The notes under the pieces are model-generated. The model worked only from the letters and a program-made list of their open reading frames with translations, ran no database searches and was not told the DNA's origin. Shown in pieces: positions 1 through 9,531 of a stretch of DNA of 64,000 nucleotides. Position 1 is the first letter of the stretch. Each line of letters starts with the position of its first letter. Source of the DNA: an uncultured Sphaerochaeta sp. (GTDB lineage Bacteria; Spirochaetota; Spirochaetia; Sphaerochaetales; Sphaerochaetaceae); NCBI RefSeq assembly GCF_963677075.1, contig NZ_OY781873.1:1674001-1738000 (forward strand), read 5' to 3'. The translations under genes and the position numbers were made by a program.

Positions 1-975
1 CAGATGGGTATTGAGCATGCCTTGCTTCCAGAGAAAGGCTTGGTCGGGGCAGGAGATTTGGTCATCGGTGCGGATAGTCATACCTGTACCTATGGTGCCT
101 TGGGCGCATTCTCCACTGGTGTTGGTTCCACTGACATGGCTTGCGGTATGGCTACCGGACAAGCTTGGTTCAAGGTGCCGACAGCCATCAAGTTCAATCT
201 TACCGGTTCCCTCGCTCCTCATGTGAGTGGAAAGGACCTGATCCTCCACATCATTGGGATGATCGGGGTGGATGGTGCACTCTACCAGAGCATGGAGTTT
301 AGTGGCGAAGGGGTAAAGAACCTTACCATCGACGACCGTTTTACCATCGCAAATATGGCCATCGAGGCCGGTGCCAAGAATGGAATCTTCCCTGTGGACG
401 AAGTAACCTTGGAGTACTTGAAAGAGCACTGTCCGAAGGAACCAGCCATCTACGAAGCAGATAGTGATGCTGAGTATGAGAGGGTGATCAACATCGACCT
501 CGGCACAGTGAAGAGCACGGTAAGCTTCCCCCACCTTCCGTCCAACACCAGGACCATCGATGAAGTCGGTGAGGTGAGAATTGACCAGGTTGTCATCGGA
601 AGCTGCACCAACGGCCACATCAGTGACCTGAGGCAAGCCGCTGCCATCCTCAAGGGAAAGAAGATTGCCAAGCATGTACGTACCCTGATCTTCCCTGCAA
701 CACAGGAGATCTGGAAGCAGGCAATGCATGAGGGTCTCTTTGATATCTTCATCGACAGCGGTTGTGCTGTTTCCACTCCCACCTGTGGTCCCTGTCTTGG
801 CGGACATATGGGAATTCTCGCAGAAGGGGAACGTGCGGTGAGTACCACCAACCGTAACTTTGTGGGAAGAATGGGTCATGTGAAGAGTGAAGTCTATCTT
901 GCCAGTCCGGCCGTTGCCGCTGCAAGTGCGATCGCAGGATATATCGCCGATCCTGCAAAGGTTATGGAGGAGTAA
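1..975 (+). CDS. leuC: 3-isopropylmalate dehydratase large subunit (5' end outside window)
   Basis: Large subunit of the aconitase-like isomerase that converts 2-isopropylmalate to 3-isopropylmalate in leucine synthesis; it pairs with LeuD. The frame is open from base 1, so the N-terminus (about 95 residues if the protein has the usual ~420) lies upstream. Counting from the Met at base 4, the three 4Fe-4S cysteines are visible at C201 (GSCTNG) and C261/C264 (PTCGPCLGG). The active-site stretch [15 protein letters not shown] lies near residue 22. The stop is followed after one base by leuD. Length and motifs fit the shorter LeuC type that works with a ~165-residue LeuD. Confidence 0.95.
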   Translation, partial: QMGIEHALLPEKGLVGAGDLVIGADSHTCTYGALGAFSTGVGSTDMACGMATGQAWFKVPTAIKFNLTGSLAPHVSGKDLILHIIGMIGVDGALYQSMEFSGEGVKNLTIDDRFTIANMAIEAGAKNGIFPVDEVTLEYLKEHCPKEPAIYEADSDAEYERVINIDLGTVKSTVSFPHLPSNTRTIDEVGEVRIDQVVIGSCTNGHISDLRQAAAILKGKKIAKHVRTLIFPATQEIWKQAMHEGLFDIFIDSGCAVSTPTCGPCLGGHMGILAEGERAVSTTNRNFVGRMGHVKSEVYLASPAVAAASAIAGYIADPAKVMEE

Positions 976-976
976 G

Positions 977-1474
977 ATGCAAGCCAAAGGAACGGTTTTT
1001 AGATATGGGGACAACGTCGATACCGATGTAATCATCCCAGCGAGGTACCTTAATACCTCCAATCACAAGGAGCTGGCCTCCCACTGCATGGAGGATATCG
1101 ACCAGGATTTCATCAAACAGGTGAAAGAGGGCGATATCATGGTAGCTGACAAGAATTTTGGTTGTGGTTCAAGCCGTGAGCATGCTCCCATTGCCATCAA
1201 GGAGAGTGGGATCAGCTGCGTAATCGCAAGAACATTCGCAAGAATCTTCTACCGCAACGCAATCAATATCGGGCTCCCCATCCTTGAATGCCCTGAGGCC
1301 TGTGACGGGATCAAGGCCGGTGATGTGGTCAGTGTAGATTTCAACACTGGTACCATTACCAATGAGAGCACAGGAGCTGTGTTCCATAGTGAGCCATTTC
1401 CTCCCTTCATGCAGGACTTGATCGCAAGTGGTGGACTTGCCGGTTACATCGCAAACGGGGGAGGCAAGGCATGA
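977..1474 (+). CDS. leuD: 3-isopropylmalate dehydratase small subunit
   Basis: Swivelling small subunit of isopropylmalate isomerase, 165 residues. It shows [15 protein letters not shown] at the N-terminus and the [14 protein letters not shown] substrate-loop signature. The frame is open further upstream, but the ATG at 977 is chosen because it lies one base after the leuC stop and gives the normal family start MQAKG. Its stop overlaps the leuB start as ATGA, which indicates translational coupling. Confidence 0.95.
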   Translation: MQAKGTVFRYGDNVDTDVIIPARYLNTSNHKELASHCMEDIDQDFIKQVKEGDIMVADKNFGCGSSREHAPIAIKESGISCVIARTFARIFYRNAINIGLPILECPEACDGIKAGDVVSVDFNTGTITNESTGAVFHSEPFPPFMQDLIASGGLAGYIANGGGKA

Positions 1475-2529
1475 AGAAGCATATTGCACTCGTTAGCGGC
1501 GATGGAATCGGACCAGATATCGTGAGAGAGGGCGTAAAAGTCCTTGACGCGGTCGCAAAGAAATTTTCCCATGAGTTCACTACCAGCAGCTATGATGCAG
1601 GTGGTGTGGCCCTCGACAAGGTAGGGATTCCCCTTCCTGATGCCACCCTTGAGGGGTGTAAGCAGAGTGACGGGGTGCTCCTTGGGGCTGTTGGCGGGCC
1701 GAAGTGGGATACCCTTCCTTCCCACCTGAGACCAGAGAAGGCCCTGCTCGGCTTGCGTGGCGGGATGGGGTTGTTCTGCAACCTGCGTCCTGCAATTCTT
1801 TACAAGCAACTCGCTGATGCCTGCCCTCTGAAGAGCGAAATCATTGGTGAAGGACTGGATATCATGGTGGTTCGTGAACTCACCGGCGGTATCTACTTCG
1901 GCGAGCGCGGTCGCAGTGAAGACCGTGCCTATGATACCATGGCCTATACAGTAGTGGAGATTGAGCGGATTGTACGAAAGGGTTTTGAGATTGCCCAGAA
2001 GCGTTCAAAGCGCCTATGCAGTGTAGACAAGGCAAATATCCTCAATTCCAGCCAGCTCTGGAGAGAGGTGGTACAAAGAATACAAAGTGAGTACCCTGAC
2101 GTGGAAGTAAGCCACATGTATGTCGATAATGCAGCAATGCAGCTGGTTCGTAACCCCCGCCAGTTCGATGTAATTGTAACCTCGAACATGTTTGGGGATA
2201 TCCTCAGTGATGAGGCGAGCCAGATCACCGGTTCCATCGGGATGCTCCCATCAGCCTCCTTGGCTGAGGATGGGTTTGGAATGTACGAGCCCATACACGG
2301 CAGTGCTCCTGATATTGCGGGCAAGGACCTGGCCAATCCGATTGCAACAATTCTTTCGGTTGCCATGATGTTGCGCTACAGCTTCTCCCTCTCTGAGGAG
2401 GCTGATGCAATCGAGAAGGCAGTTAGCTCGGTGTTGGATGCAGGGTACCGTACAGCAGATATTTACATCGACGGTATGAAAAAGATCGGTACGAGTGAGA
2501 TGGGCGACTTGATAGCCCAGGCCCTGTAA
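1471..2529 (+). CDS. leuB: 3-isopropylmalate dehydrogenase
   Basis: NAD-dependent oxidative decarboxylase making 2-oxoisocaproate in leucine synthesis; 352 residues, normal length. It begins with [16 protein letters not shown] and carries the metal-binding signature [19 protein letters not shown] near residue 240 and [14 protein letters not shown] in the C-terminal part. It overlaps leuD by four bases and is followed 15 bases later by ilvD, so leuCDB and ilvDB appear to form one transcription unit. Confidence 0.96.
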   Translation: MKKHIALVSGDGIGPDIVREGVKVLDAVAKKFSHEFTTSSYDAGGVALDKVGIPLPDATLEGCKQSDGVLLGAVGGPKWDTLPSHLRPEKALLGLRGGMGLFCNLRPAILYKQLADACPLKSEIIGEGLDIMVVRELTGGIYFGERGRSEDRAYDTMAYTVVEIERIVRKGFEIAQKRSKRLCSVDKANILNSSQLWREVVQRIQSEYPDVEVSHMYVDNAAMQLVRNPRQFDVIVTSNMFGDILSDEASQITGSIGMLPSASLAEDGFGMYEPIHGSAPDIAGKDLANPIATILSVAMMLRYSFSLSEEADAIEKAVSSVLDAGYRTADIYIDGMKKIGTSEMGDLIAQAL

Positions 2530-2544
2530 AGGGAGGAGGATAGT

Positions 2545-4230
2545 ATGGACGAAAGCAAGAGACGTTCAGCGCAGATGACTGAGGGAGCCGATAGGTCCCC
2601 ACACCGGTCGCTGATGAAGGCACTTGGATGGACAGACCGTGAAATCCATATGCCGATCATTGGTATCGTGAATGGGGCCAATGAGATTATTCCAGGACAT
2701 ATTCACCTTGATAGGATTGTCAATGCTGTAAAGAGCGGGGTACGCCAAGCGGGGGGAAACCCTGTCTCGTTCCCTGTTATTGGGGTATGTGATGGAATCG
2801 CCATGGGTCATACAGGGATGAAATACTCTCTGGCGAGCCGTGAGGTCATCGCTGATTCCATCGAGATCATGGCAACAGCCCATCCCTTTGATGCTCTGGT
2901 TTTCGTTCCCAACTGTGATAAGATTGTCCCTGGAATGTTGATGGCGGCCGCCAGGATCAACATCCCTTCCATTTTTGTCTCCGGTGGACCGATGCTTGCC
3001 GGTAAGATTCCCGGCGACAGCTCCTGTGGAACGAGCCTTTCAGTCATGTTTGAGAAAGTGGGAAGCCTTGCAGCCGGATTGATCAGTGAGGAAGAGTTGC
3101 TCTCCTATGAGAACAATGCCTGTCCGACCTGTGGTTCTTGCAGTGGTATGTTTACTGCCAACAGCATGAACTGCCTTACCGAAGCCATTGGAATGGGGCT
3201 CCCCGGCAATGGGACCATCCCAGCTGTCTACAGTGCTCGTGACCGGCTTGCCAAGGAAGCAGGATACCAGATCATGGATTTGCTGAGGAAGAACATCCGT
3301 CCCCTGGATATCATGACCAAGGAAGCGTTTGCCAATGCGATGGCCGTGGATATGGCCTTGGGTTGCAGTACCAATACCATGCTCCATCTGCCGGCAATAG
3401 CCCATGAGGCTGGTGTTGACCTGGATATTTTCATGGCGAATGATATTGCTGCCAAGGTACCCAATCTTTGCCATCTTGCCCCAGCTGGTCCTGACCACAT
3501 CGAAGACCTCTATGAGGCTGGTGGTGTACTTGCAGTGATGAGAGAACTGGGAGAGGCCGGACTGCTCAATGCAGACCTGCCAACGGTGAGTGCGAAGACG
3601 ATCGGTGAACTCTATCGCGCAGCACCCATTTACAACCATGAGGTCATTCGCCCCATCGACAACCCGTTCAGCAAGACCGGGGGAATCGCCGTACTCAGGG
3701 GAAACCTTGCTCCCGATGGGGCTGTGGTGAAGCGGAGTGCTGTTGATGAGAAAATGTTGGTGCACAAGGGGCCAGCGAGAGTATTCGACAGTGAGGAAGA
3801 TACCATCAAGGCGATCTTTGCTGGAGAGATCAAGGCAGGGGATGTCGTTGTCATCCGCTATGAAGGACCGAAGGGAGGCCCTGGCATGCGTGAGATGCTC
3901 AGTCCCACCAGTGCCATTGCCGGTATGAACCTGGACAAGGATGTTGCCCTGATCACCGATGGCCGCTTCAGTGGTGCCACCAGGGGAGCTTCCATCGGAC
4001 ATGTCAGCCCAGAGGCTGCTGAGGGTGGTCCAATCTCCCTCGTCCAGGAAGGGGATACGATCAGCATTGATATACCAAAGGGTGAGCTCAGTTTGTTGGT
4101 CGATGAGAAGACGCTTCTTGAGCGGAAGAATCAATGGGTCTGCAAGGAGCCGCCTATTACCACCGGGTATTTGGCACGCTATGCCAAGCAGGTAACCAGT
4201 GCTTCCACCGGTGCTGTCTTCAAGAAATGA
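2545..4230 (+). CDS. ilvD: Dihydroxy-acid dehydratase
   Basis: Iron-sulfur dehydratase that makes the 2-oxo acid precursors of valine and isoleucine; 561 residues. Cluster-ligand candidates are C82 (VCDG), C124 (NCDKIVPG) and C193-C199 ([10 protein letters not shown]). The family signatures [13 protein letters not shown] and [20 protein letters not shown] are intact. A strong Shine-Dalgarno (GGGAGGAGGA) precedes the ATG at 2545. A 413-residue open frame on the opposite strand (3040-4281) is a coding shadow. Confidence 0.96.
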   Translation: MDESKRRSAQMTEGADRSPHRSLMKALGWTDREIHMPIIGIVNGANEIIPGHIHLDRIVNAVKSGVRQAGGNPVSFPVIGVCDGIAMGHTGMKYSLASREVIADSIEIMATAHPFDALVFVPNCDKIVPGMLMAAARINIPSIFVSGGPMLAGKIPGDSSCGTSLSVMFEKVGSLAAGLISEEELLSYENNACPTCGSCSGMFTANSMNCLTEAIGMGLPGNGTIPAVYSARDRLAKEAGYQIMDLLRKNIRPLDIMTKEAFANAMAVDMALGCSTNTMLHLPAIAHEAGVDLDIFMANDIAAKVPNLCHLAPAGPDHIEDLYEAGGVLAVMRELGEAGLLNADLPTVSAKTIGELYRAAPIYNHEVIRPIDNPFSKTGGIAVLRGNLAPDGAVVKRSAVDEKMLVHKGPARVFDSEEDTIKAIFAGEIKAGDVVVIRYEGPKGGPGMREMLSPTSAIAGMNLDKDVALITDGRFSGATRGASIGHVSPEAAEGGPISLVQEGDTISIDIPKGELSLLVDEKTLLERKNQWVCKEPPITTGYLARYAKQVTSASTGAVFKK

Positions 4231-4252
4231 TACACTAAGAGGAGAATCTACC

Positions 4253-5932
4253 ATGCAGATGACTGGAGCACAAATAATCATAGAATGTCTGATAGAACAG
4301 GGCGTGGATACCGTCTTTGGGTTTCCTGGAGGGGCAGTATTGCCTCTCTATGATGCCCTATACCAGAATCAGAGCAGAATCCACCATATTCTGACCAGCC
4401 ATGAGCAGGGTGCCAGCCACGCTGCTGACGGGTATGCCAGGAGCACAGGAAAGGTAGGTGTATGTATTGCGACCAGTGGACCTGGAGCCACAAACCTTGT
4501 TACCGGTATAGCCACAGCCTATATGGATAGTGTCCCCATGGTCGCCTTCACCGGGAATGTGACCGTTCCTCTTCTGGGCAAGGACAGTTTCCAGGAAGTT
4601 GATATTACCGGTATTACTATGCCAATTACCAAGCACAACTTCATTGTGAAGGATGTAGCTGACTTGGCAGAGACGATACGCAGCGCATTCAGGATTGCTC
4701 AGGAGGGCAGACCTGGTCCTGTCCTGATCGATGTTCCGAAGGATGTGACGGTCTATACCGCTGATTTCTCACCTCAGCCTATTGAGGCCTTGCAACCCCG
4801 TACTGAACGACTGAGTGAAAAGAGCATGGAACAGGCTTTGCAACTGATCAAGCAAGCCCAGAAACCGATGTGCTATATCGGTGGTGGTGTTATCAGGGCC
4901 AAGGCGAGTGAAGAGCTCTCCCAGTTCCTGGAAAACATCGACAGCCCTGCCTGTACCTCGTTGATGGGTGTCGGAGCTGTGAGCTCCCTCAGTCCTCGTT
5001 TTACCGGTTTGGTCGGCATGCATGGGACGAAAGTCTCAAACATGAGTGTTTCCGCCTGCGATCTTCTGGTGGTAATCGGTGCGCGCTTCAGTGACCGGGT
5101 TGTCAGCAAAGCCAGTGCATTTGCGAAGAATGCCAAGATTATCCACATCGATGTGGACCCGGCTGAAATTGACAAGAATATCAAGACCTACTGTCACTTG
5201 ATCGGGGACCTGAAAGTAGTGCTGAATGAGCTGAACAACCGTATAGTGAATCCCATGACGCATACGAAGTGGATGGAGCAGGTCTCTGAGTACAAGAAGC
5301 GATACCCAATCAGGGTGGACAGCGAGAGTGCTCGCTCCAAGGAAATCCTGAAAGCGCTGCAGAGCGTACTTCCTGAAGGGTTCTTTGCCGTTACTGAGGT
5401 TGGTCAGCACCAGATGTGGGCAGCACAGTTCCTCAAGCACCTTCAGCCTGGTCACTTCCTCACCAGTGGTGGGCTTGGAACCATGGGGTATGGAACAGGA
5501 GCTGCTATCGGTGCACAGGTAGCCAATCCTGATGCTCGCGTCATCAATGTTGCCGGGGATGGCAGTTTCAAGATGAACTGCAATGAACTGGCTACCATTG
5601 CGCGGTATCAGCTACCGGTTATCATTCTCTTGATGAACAACCAGACACTGGGCATGGTACGTCAGTGGCAGACGCTCTTCTTCGACCGACGTTACAGTGA
5701 GACCACTCTCGATACCCCCATCGATTGGCTGAAACTTGCTGAGGCCTATGGGGTGAAGGGAATGAGAATCAGCAAGACTGATGATCCAAAGCCGATTCTT
5801 CAAGCTGCGTTGGATCTTGGAGAGGCCGTCCTTATTGACTGTGAGATACCTGTCGATGACAAGGTCTATCCGATGGTTGCCCCTGGTGCATCCATTGATG
5901 AGATGCTTGGTGTTGAAGAGGTAGGGGAGTAA
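4253..5932 (+). CDS. ilvB: Acetolactate synthase large (catalytic) subunit
   Basis: TPP-dependent enzyme condensing pyruvate with pyruvate or 2-oxobutyrate, the first common step of valine and isoleucine synthesis; 559 residues. The TPP-activating Glu is E51 in SHEQGASHAADGYAR, and the C-terminal TPP/Mg motif is GDGSFKMNCNELATI. The frame is open from 4199, but the ATG at 4253 follows AAGAGGAGAA and starts the normal family N-terminus. No regulatory subunit gene (ilvN) and no ilvC follow here; they must lie elsewhere or be absent. The last 67 bases are overlapped antisense by a small regulator gene. Confidence 0.93.
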   Translation: MQMTGAQIIIECLIEQGVDTVFGFPGGAVLPLYDALYQNQSRIHHILTSHEQGASHAADGYARSTGKVGVCIATSGPGATNLVTGIATAYMDSVPMVAFTGNVTVPLLGKDSFQEVDITGITMPITKHNFIVKDVADLAETIRSAFRIAQEGRPGPVLIDVPKDVTVYTADFSPQPIEALQPRTERLSEKSMEQALQLIKQAQKPMCYIGGGVIRAKASEELSQFLENIDSPACTSLMGVGAVSSLSPRFTGLVGMHGTKVSNMSVSACDLLVVIGARFSDRVVSKASAFAKNAKIIHIDVDPAEIDKNIKTYCHLIGDLKVVLNELNNRIVNPMTHTKWMEQVSEYKKRYPIRVDSESARSKEILKALQSVLPEGFFAVTEVGQHQMWAAQFLKHLQPGHFLTSGGLGTMGYGTGAAIGAQVANPDARVINVAGDGSFKMNCNELATIARYQLPVIILLMNNQTLGMVRQWQTLFFDRRYSETTLDTPIDWLKLAEAYGVKGMRISKTDDPKPILQAALDLGEAVLIDCEIPVDDKVYPMVAPGASIDEMLGVEEVGE

Positions 5933-6141
5933 CGATAGAGATAGTGCACAAACTCGAGAAATGAAAGTTCGAGCGCGGCACAAATACTATGGATTGTGGG
6001 AAGGCGGGGTGTCCGTTTCCCCGATTCAATATAATAGAGCTGGCTTCGAGAGAGGTCAGCTCTCTCTATGAGTTCTTCCTGTGTCATGTTTTTCTGCTGT
6101 CTGAGTTCTTTGATTGCTTGTCCAATTTCTCTGTGTTTCAT
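5866..6141 (-). CDS. Small XRE-family transcriptional regulator
   Basis: A 91-residue protein that is mostly one helix-turn-helix of the Cro/C1 type: IKELRQQKNMTQEELIERADLS, then RSQLYYIESGKRTPRL. The C-terminal tail is Ser/Pro-rich. Start ATG 6141 is chosen because it gives the usual short HTH start (MKHREIGQ); an upstream start at 6189 is possible. The 3' end runs antisense into ilvB for 67 bases. A perfect inverted repeat lies 2 bp upstream of the start and could be its own operator. The size and plan resemble restriction-modification controller proteins, but no such genes are adjacent. Confidence 0.7.
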   Translation of the reverse strand: MKHREIGQAIKELRQQKNMTQEELIERADLSRSQLYYIESGKRTPRLPTIHSICAALELSFLEFVHYLYRYSPTSSTPSISSMDAPGATIG

Positions 6142-6143
6142 GC

Positions 6144-6160
6144 GGAAAGTATGACTTTCC
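6144..6160. promoter_or_regulatory. Inverted repeat, probable operator of the XRE regulator
   Basis: GGAAAGT-ATG-ACTTTCC is a perfect 7-bp inverted repeat with a 3-bp spacer. It sits directly in front of the start codon of the regulator on the minus strand, where an autorepressor would block transcription or initiation. The role is inferred from position only. Confidence 0.45.
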
Positions 6161-6375
6161 AAACATGTTGTATTCTTGAAAATCGTCATCTGACAATGAA
6201 ATTACACACTATGGTATGTTCCCTGTAGTACATGGTAATGATATACACGTGTCTAGATTGTTGTCCGAAAAACTATTATTTCGATATATCTGTATCTATA
6301 GACAGGCTGAGAGATTTTCCAAAAATCCAGCAGACGATGCTATACTGAGAGCAACAAGCAATAAGGAGGATATGC

Positions 6376-6846
6376 ATGGAGGACGATATGAGACAGTTGT
6401 CGGCCGAAGAACTTGCGGTACTCTGCACCAATTTGCAGAAGGCTTGCACTAAACAGCATAGAGAGGAGGAATCTGCACTGTTCGCTACGCTTGCTTCTTA
6501 TTATGAGAAGCAAAGAACCACCAAGACTGACTCTGATCACAAGGCTCTGCTTGATGCAGTGAACAAGGATTTGTCTAATGGGTATGCAGAAGCAAACAAG
6601 GCTGCTGAGAATTCCAATGACAGGGGAGCCAAACGAGCTCTAGTATGGGGAGAGAAGGCTTCAAAACTGCTGAAAGCGCTTATGATGCGTTATGAAAAAC
6701 AGGGTGGTGCACTCTTGGAAAACACCAATGTGTGGGTGTGTGAGATTTGTGGTTTTGTGTATGTAGGGGATACCCCTCCCTCTGTATGCCCGATCTGTAA
6801 AGTACCCAGTTTCAAGATCCATCCCATCCAGAAGGAGGCAATCTGA
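6376..6846 (+). CDS. Helical protein with C-terminal rubredoxin-like domain
   Basis: A 156-residue protein with a helical N-terminal part (residues 1-115, charged, many Glu/Lys/Ala) and a rubredoxin-type iron domain at the end, WVCEICGFVYVGD followed by CPICKVPSFKI, with four cysteines in two CxxC pairs. This layout recalls rubrerythrin, but the repeated ExxH iron ligands of a diiron ferritin-like domain are not evident. It follows a strong AAGGAGGA site and overlaps the ferredoxin gene by one base (TGATG), so the two probably act together in electron transfer or peroxide stress. A -10-like TATACT lies at 6341-6346. Confidence 0.7.
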   Translation: MEDDMRQLSAEELAVLCTNLQKACTKQHREEESALFATLASYYEKQRTTKTDSDHKALLDAVNKDLSNGYAEANKAAENSNDRGAKRALVWGEKASKLLKALMMRYEKQGGALLENTNVWVCEICGFVYVGDTPPSVCPICKVPSFKIHPIQKEAI

Positions 6847-7331
6847 TGCACGCTGCAAGAAATATTTCACTCTGCACCAAGGATTGTGTCTGTCTGTTCA
6901 TCTGTCCTACAGGTGCGACTGATACGGAAAATGGACAGATTGATTTCGCTCGATGCCTGGATGGCTGCCGACTCTGTGTTGATGCCTGTCCAAGCCATGC
7001 AATCTATCTTGTTCCCTCTGTGTATCCCTCTCCTCAGGCAAAGAGTGATGAAGTGAGGAAGAGCTTGTTTGCACTTGCGAAGAGTAAGGCAACCCAGGAG
7101 AGTCTGGCCAGAGGACTCGCTGAGGCAAGTGATGATCCTCTCTTCAAGCAGCTCATGCATGCCGTTGCAACAAGCAATCGTGTACTTGCCGAGGACTGTT
7201 ATCGTGAAGCAGGATATATCCTGCCACAAAGTGAGGCAGTAACTTCTTGGTTGAAGCAATTACTCAGTGACCATTCCTCTGATAAGGATTTTCCTTCTGA
7301 TGCGGTTAAGGCACTCTTGGAAAAGCTGTAG
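6846..7331 (+). CDS. Ferredoxin-like 4Fe-4S protein
   Basis: A 161-residue protein whose first 60 residues hold two cysteine clusters, CTKDCVCLFICPTGA and CLDGCRLCVDACPSHAI, suited to two 4Fe-4S clusters. The remaining ~100 residues are helical and unrecognised. The second cluster region resembles bacterial ferredoxins; the first has an irregular Cys spacing. It is coupled to the rubredoxin-like gene upstream, so the pair likely passes electrons to one another. No membrane segment or signal peptide is seen. Confidence 0.75.
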   Translation: MHAARNISLCTKDCVCLFICPTGATDTENGQIDFARCLDGCRLCVDACPSHAIYLVPSVYPSPQAKSDEVRKSLFALAKSKATQESLARGLAEASDDPLFKQLMHAVATSNRVLAEDCYREAGYILPQSEAVTSWLKQLLSDHSSDKDFPSDAVKALLEKL

Positions 7332-7335
7332 GTAT

Positions 7336-8559
7336 TTACTTTCGTTCCTGTTTTTCCTTCAGGTAGATCAGGAAGACTCCGGTTGCCCCGATAAGGGCAG
7401 CCAGGGCAGTGGTGATCCAGAGCAGGCTCATGGAGTACGATTCGATGATCAGGCCCCCGGTTATGGGGGCTATTGCATGCCCGGTCCCCATGATGATGGG
7501 CAGGATTGCAGAGAACCGTGAGCGGTGGCTGATCGGAGTATTGTTGGCCACGTAAAAATTGTCATTCGTTGCAGATATGATCTCCCCCAACGTGTAGATC
7601 ACTGTCAATGCCATGAAAACGAATGGGGTGGTCGCAAATGCAAAGAGTCCGAATCCGATCGCATAGAAAATACCAGAGAGGGTTGAATTGGCCAGAGGGT
7701 GAAACCGTCTAAGCAAGCTTACGATAATCGGATTGCATATAACCACCACTATCCCGTTGATTGCCATCATTTTCCCATACAGGGGTGCTCCCGCCTGGCC
7801 GAACAGGTTGGTGGTGAGTAGGGGAAGGGCAAACAGCGTCTGGCTGTAGGCAAAGCTGAAAAAGGTAATTGAAAGGGCAAAGAGCAGGAGTCTTGGACGG
7901 GTGAGCAATGCCTTGAAAAGGCCTCCCTCCTCACCTTTTTCTGTAGTATCCCATCCCTTGCTCTCCTCGATCAGTTCCTTGGAGGGTTTGCTCTCCTTTA
8001 TCTTGATCATGACAAGCAGCACGGAGAGAATGCCTGCTGCAGCATTCCCATAAAACAACCACTCAGGAGCTTTATAGAACAGGTACCCTGCAATGACCGG
8101 GCCGATGGAGTAGCCTACATTATGTCCAAGGTAGATGAGGCTGAATGAAACCTGGCGGTTTTCAATTGTAGTCACATCGGTTTTCAGGGCCTCTCGTGCA
8201 GGGTCGACCGCTCCATCGAAGAACAAACCCAGCAGGATGAAGTAGGGCACGAATGCCTCTCCCTCAAAGAATCCTGCCAGGATGAAACAGAGATCCATAA
8301 GCAGTTGGAAAACCACCAACACCGGCTTTCGCCCGATGGTATCGGCAAGTTTGCTGCCGATGAAGGAGCCAGGGACATAGAGGATGGAGGCGATGGTCAT
8401 GAAGGTACCCGCTTGCAGCGGGGTATAGCCCAATCGTCTGGTGAGATAGAGCGTCAGGAATGGATAGATGAATATCCCTACTGCATTGACGACTGTTGCA
8501 AAGAAGAGAACATAGATCGGCTGCGGCAACCCCCTATAGAGGGAGAGTATCTGCTTCAT
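7336..8559 (-). CDS. Major facilitator superfamily transporter, probable exporter
   Basis: A 407-residue membrane protein with about 12 hydrophobic segments in two halves separated by a charged loop near residues 190-215. The MFS motif A loop between helices 2 and 3 reads GSKLADTIGRKPV. Overall it resembles drug or metabolite exporters of the MdtH/YttB kind; the substrate is unknown. It overlaps the upstream HAD phosphatase gene by four bases (ATGA) and converges on the ferredoxin gene with a 4-bp gap. Confidence 0.85.
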   Translation of the reverse strand: MKQILSLYRGLPQPIYVLFFATVVNAVGIFIYPFLTLYLTRRLGYTPLQAGTFMTIASILYVPGSFIGSKLADTIGRKPVLVVFQLLMDLCFILAGFFEGEAFVPYFILLGLFFDGAVDPAREALKTDVTTIENRQVSFSLIYLGHNVGYSIGPVIAGYLFYKAPEWLFYGNAAAGILSVLLVMIKIKESKPSKELIEESKGWDTTEKGEEGGLFKALLTRPRLLLFALSITFFSFAYSQTLFALPLLTTNLFGQAGAPLYGKMMAINGIVVVICNPIIVSLLRRFHPLANSTLSGIFYAIGFGLFAFATTPFVFMALTVIYTLGEIISATNDNFYVANNTPISHRSRFSAILPIIMGTGHAIAPITGGLIIESYSMSLLWITTALAALIGATGVFLIYLKEKQERK

Positions 8560-9362
8560 AGGACTGACTCGATGGCCAGGGCCAAACCATCTTCGCTATT
8601 GCTGGCAGTACATGCGTGGGAATGTGCCTTTACCTCATCGGGTGCATTTGCCATAGCAACTGCATATCCAGCTGCTCGGAACATCCCGATGTCATTGTAG
8701 TAGTCACCCACTGCCATGACGGTTCCTGGGCCCACCCCATACGATTCACAGAGAGAGCGAACTGCATGACCCTTGTCCACACCTCTTGCCAGAATTTCAA
8801 TATAGCGGGGGGAGGAGCTGAAGATATTCAAGGAACTGCCAAATCGTGCCTTCAGTTCTTTTTCTTGTTCTCTCATATACTCATGGTCATTATGCATTGC
8901 CAAGAGCTTAAAGGGTCTCTCTCCCGCGTCTAGCGTGTCACAAAGATTGTCCAGGGAGGCAATACGTCCCTGTGTGCGTGAAGCTCTTACCTCAACATCA
9001 TACCAGGCATTCATCTCATTCATGTACCAACTCTCATTGGTAAAAACAAAATACTCTAGCTTAGTCTGTGCAAGGTAGGAGAGAACCTGCATGCACTGCT
9101 CCCCTCTGATAGGGTGTGCTTCCAATTCCTTTCCGTCCTCATCCAGCACAAGCGAGCCATTGAAACACCCCAGTGGACCGGTGATTCCCAGTTCCTCTTG
9201 GATCAGGGTAAGGCTTCCTGAGATCCTTCCGCTGACAAGCGCAACAATAATGCCCTTTCGCCGTGCACGGCGAATGGCTTCCTTTGTTCTGTCGCTGATC
9301 TGGTGGTTTGTATCAAGCAGGGTTCCGTCTATATCTGTACAGATGAGTTTGCATTCAAACAT
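8556..9362 (-). CDS. Cof-type HAD-superfamily phosphatase
   Basis: A 268-residue HAD hydrolase of the Cof subfamily, which typically dephosphorylates sugar phosphates or cofactor intermediates in the cytoplasm. Motif I is CTDIDGTLLDTN with the nucleophilic Asp, motif II is ALVSGR, and motifs III/IV are the Lys region and AVGDYYNDIGMF near the C-terminus. The ATG at 9362 is preferred over an upstream TTG. It lies first in a two-gene operon with the MFS transporter. Confidence 0.88.
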   Translation of the reverse strand: MFECKLICTDIDGTLLDTNHQISDRTKEAIRRARRKGIIVALVSGRISGSLTLIQEELGITGPLGCFNGSLVLDEDGKELEAHPIRGEQCMQVLSYLAQTKLEYFVFTNESWYMNEMNAWYDVEVRASRTQGRIASLDNLCDTLDAGERPFKLLAMHNDHEYMREQEKELKARFGSSLNIFSSSPRYIEILARGVDKGHAVRSLCESYGVGPGTVMAVGDYYNDIGMFRAAGYAVAMANAPDEVKAHSHACTASNSEDGLALAIESVL

Positions 9363-9481
9363 GCGAGCATAGTAATACAAGAGGCATTTCTTGTACAGAA
9401 GCCTGGGAGGTTGGTTTTTGCTTGGGATTCCTTAACCATATTCTTACATTTTTAGTGATGCATTATTTCTTGAACACAGAT

Positions 9482-9512
9482 AGAGAGGACCCCGTCAAGC
9501 GGAGTCCTCTCT
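9482..9512 (-). terminator. Hairpin after adhE
   Basis: AGAGAGGAC pairs with GTCCTCTCT (9-bp arms, extendable inward) about 20 bases past the adhE stop. No clear U-run follows on the minus strand, so it may act as a transcript-end stabiliser rather than a strict intrinsic terminator. Confidence 0.5.
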
Positions 9513-9531
9513 GGGTAAGAATTAATCGCAC

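Noticed and set aside
3040..4281. A 413-residue minus-strand open frame opposite ilvD
   Set aside because: Composition shadow of ilvD; no motif, and it would span the ilvD-ilvB junction.
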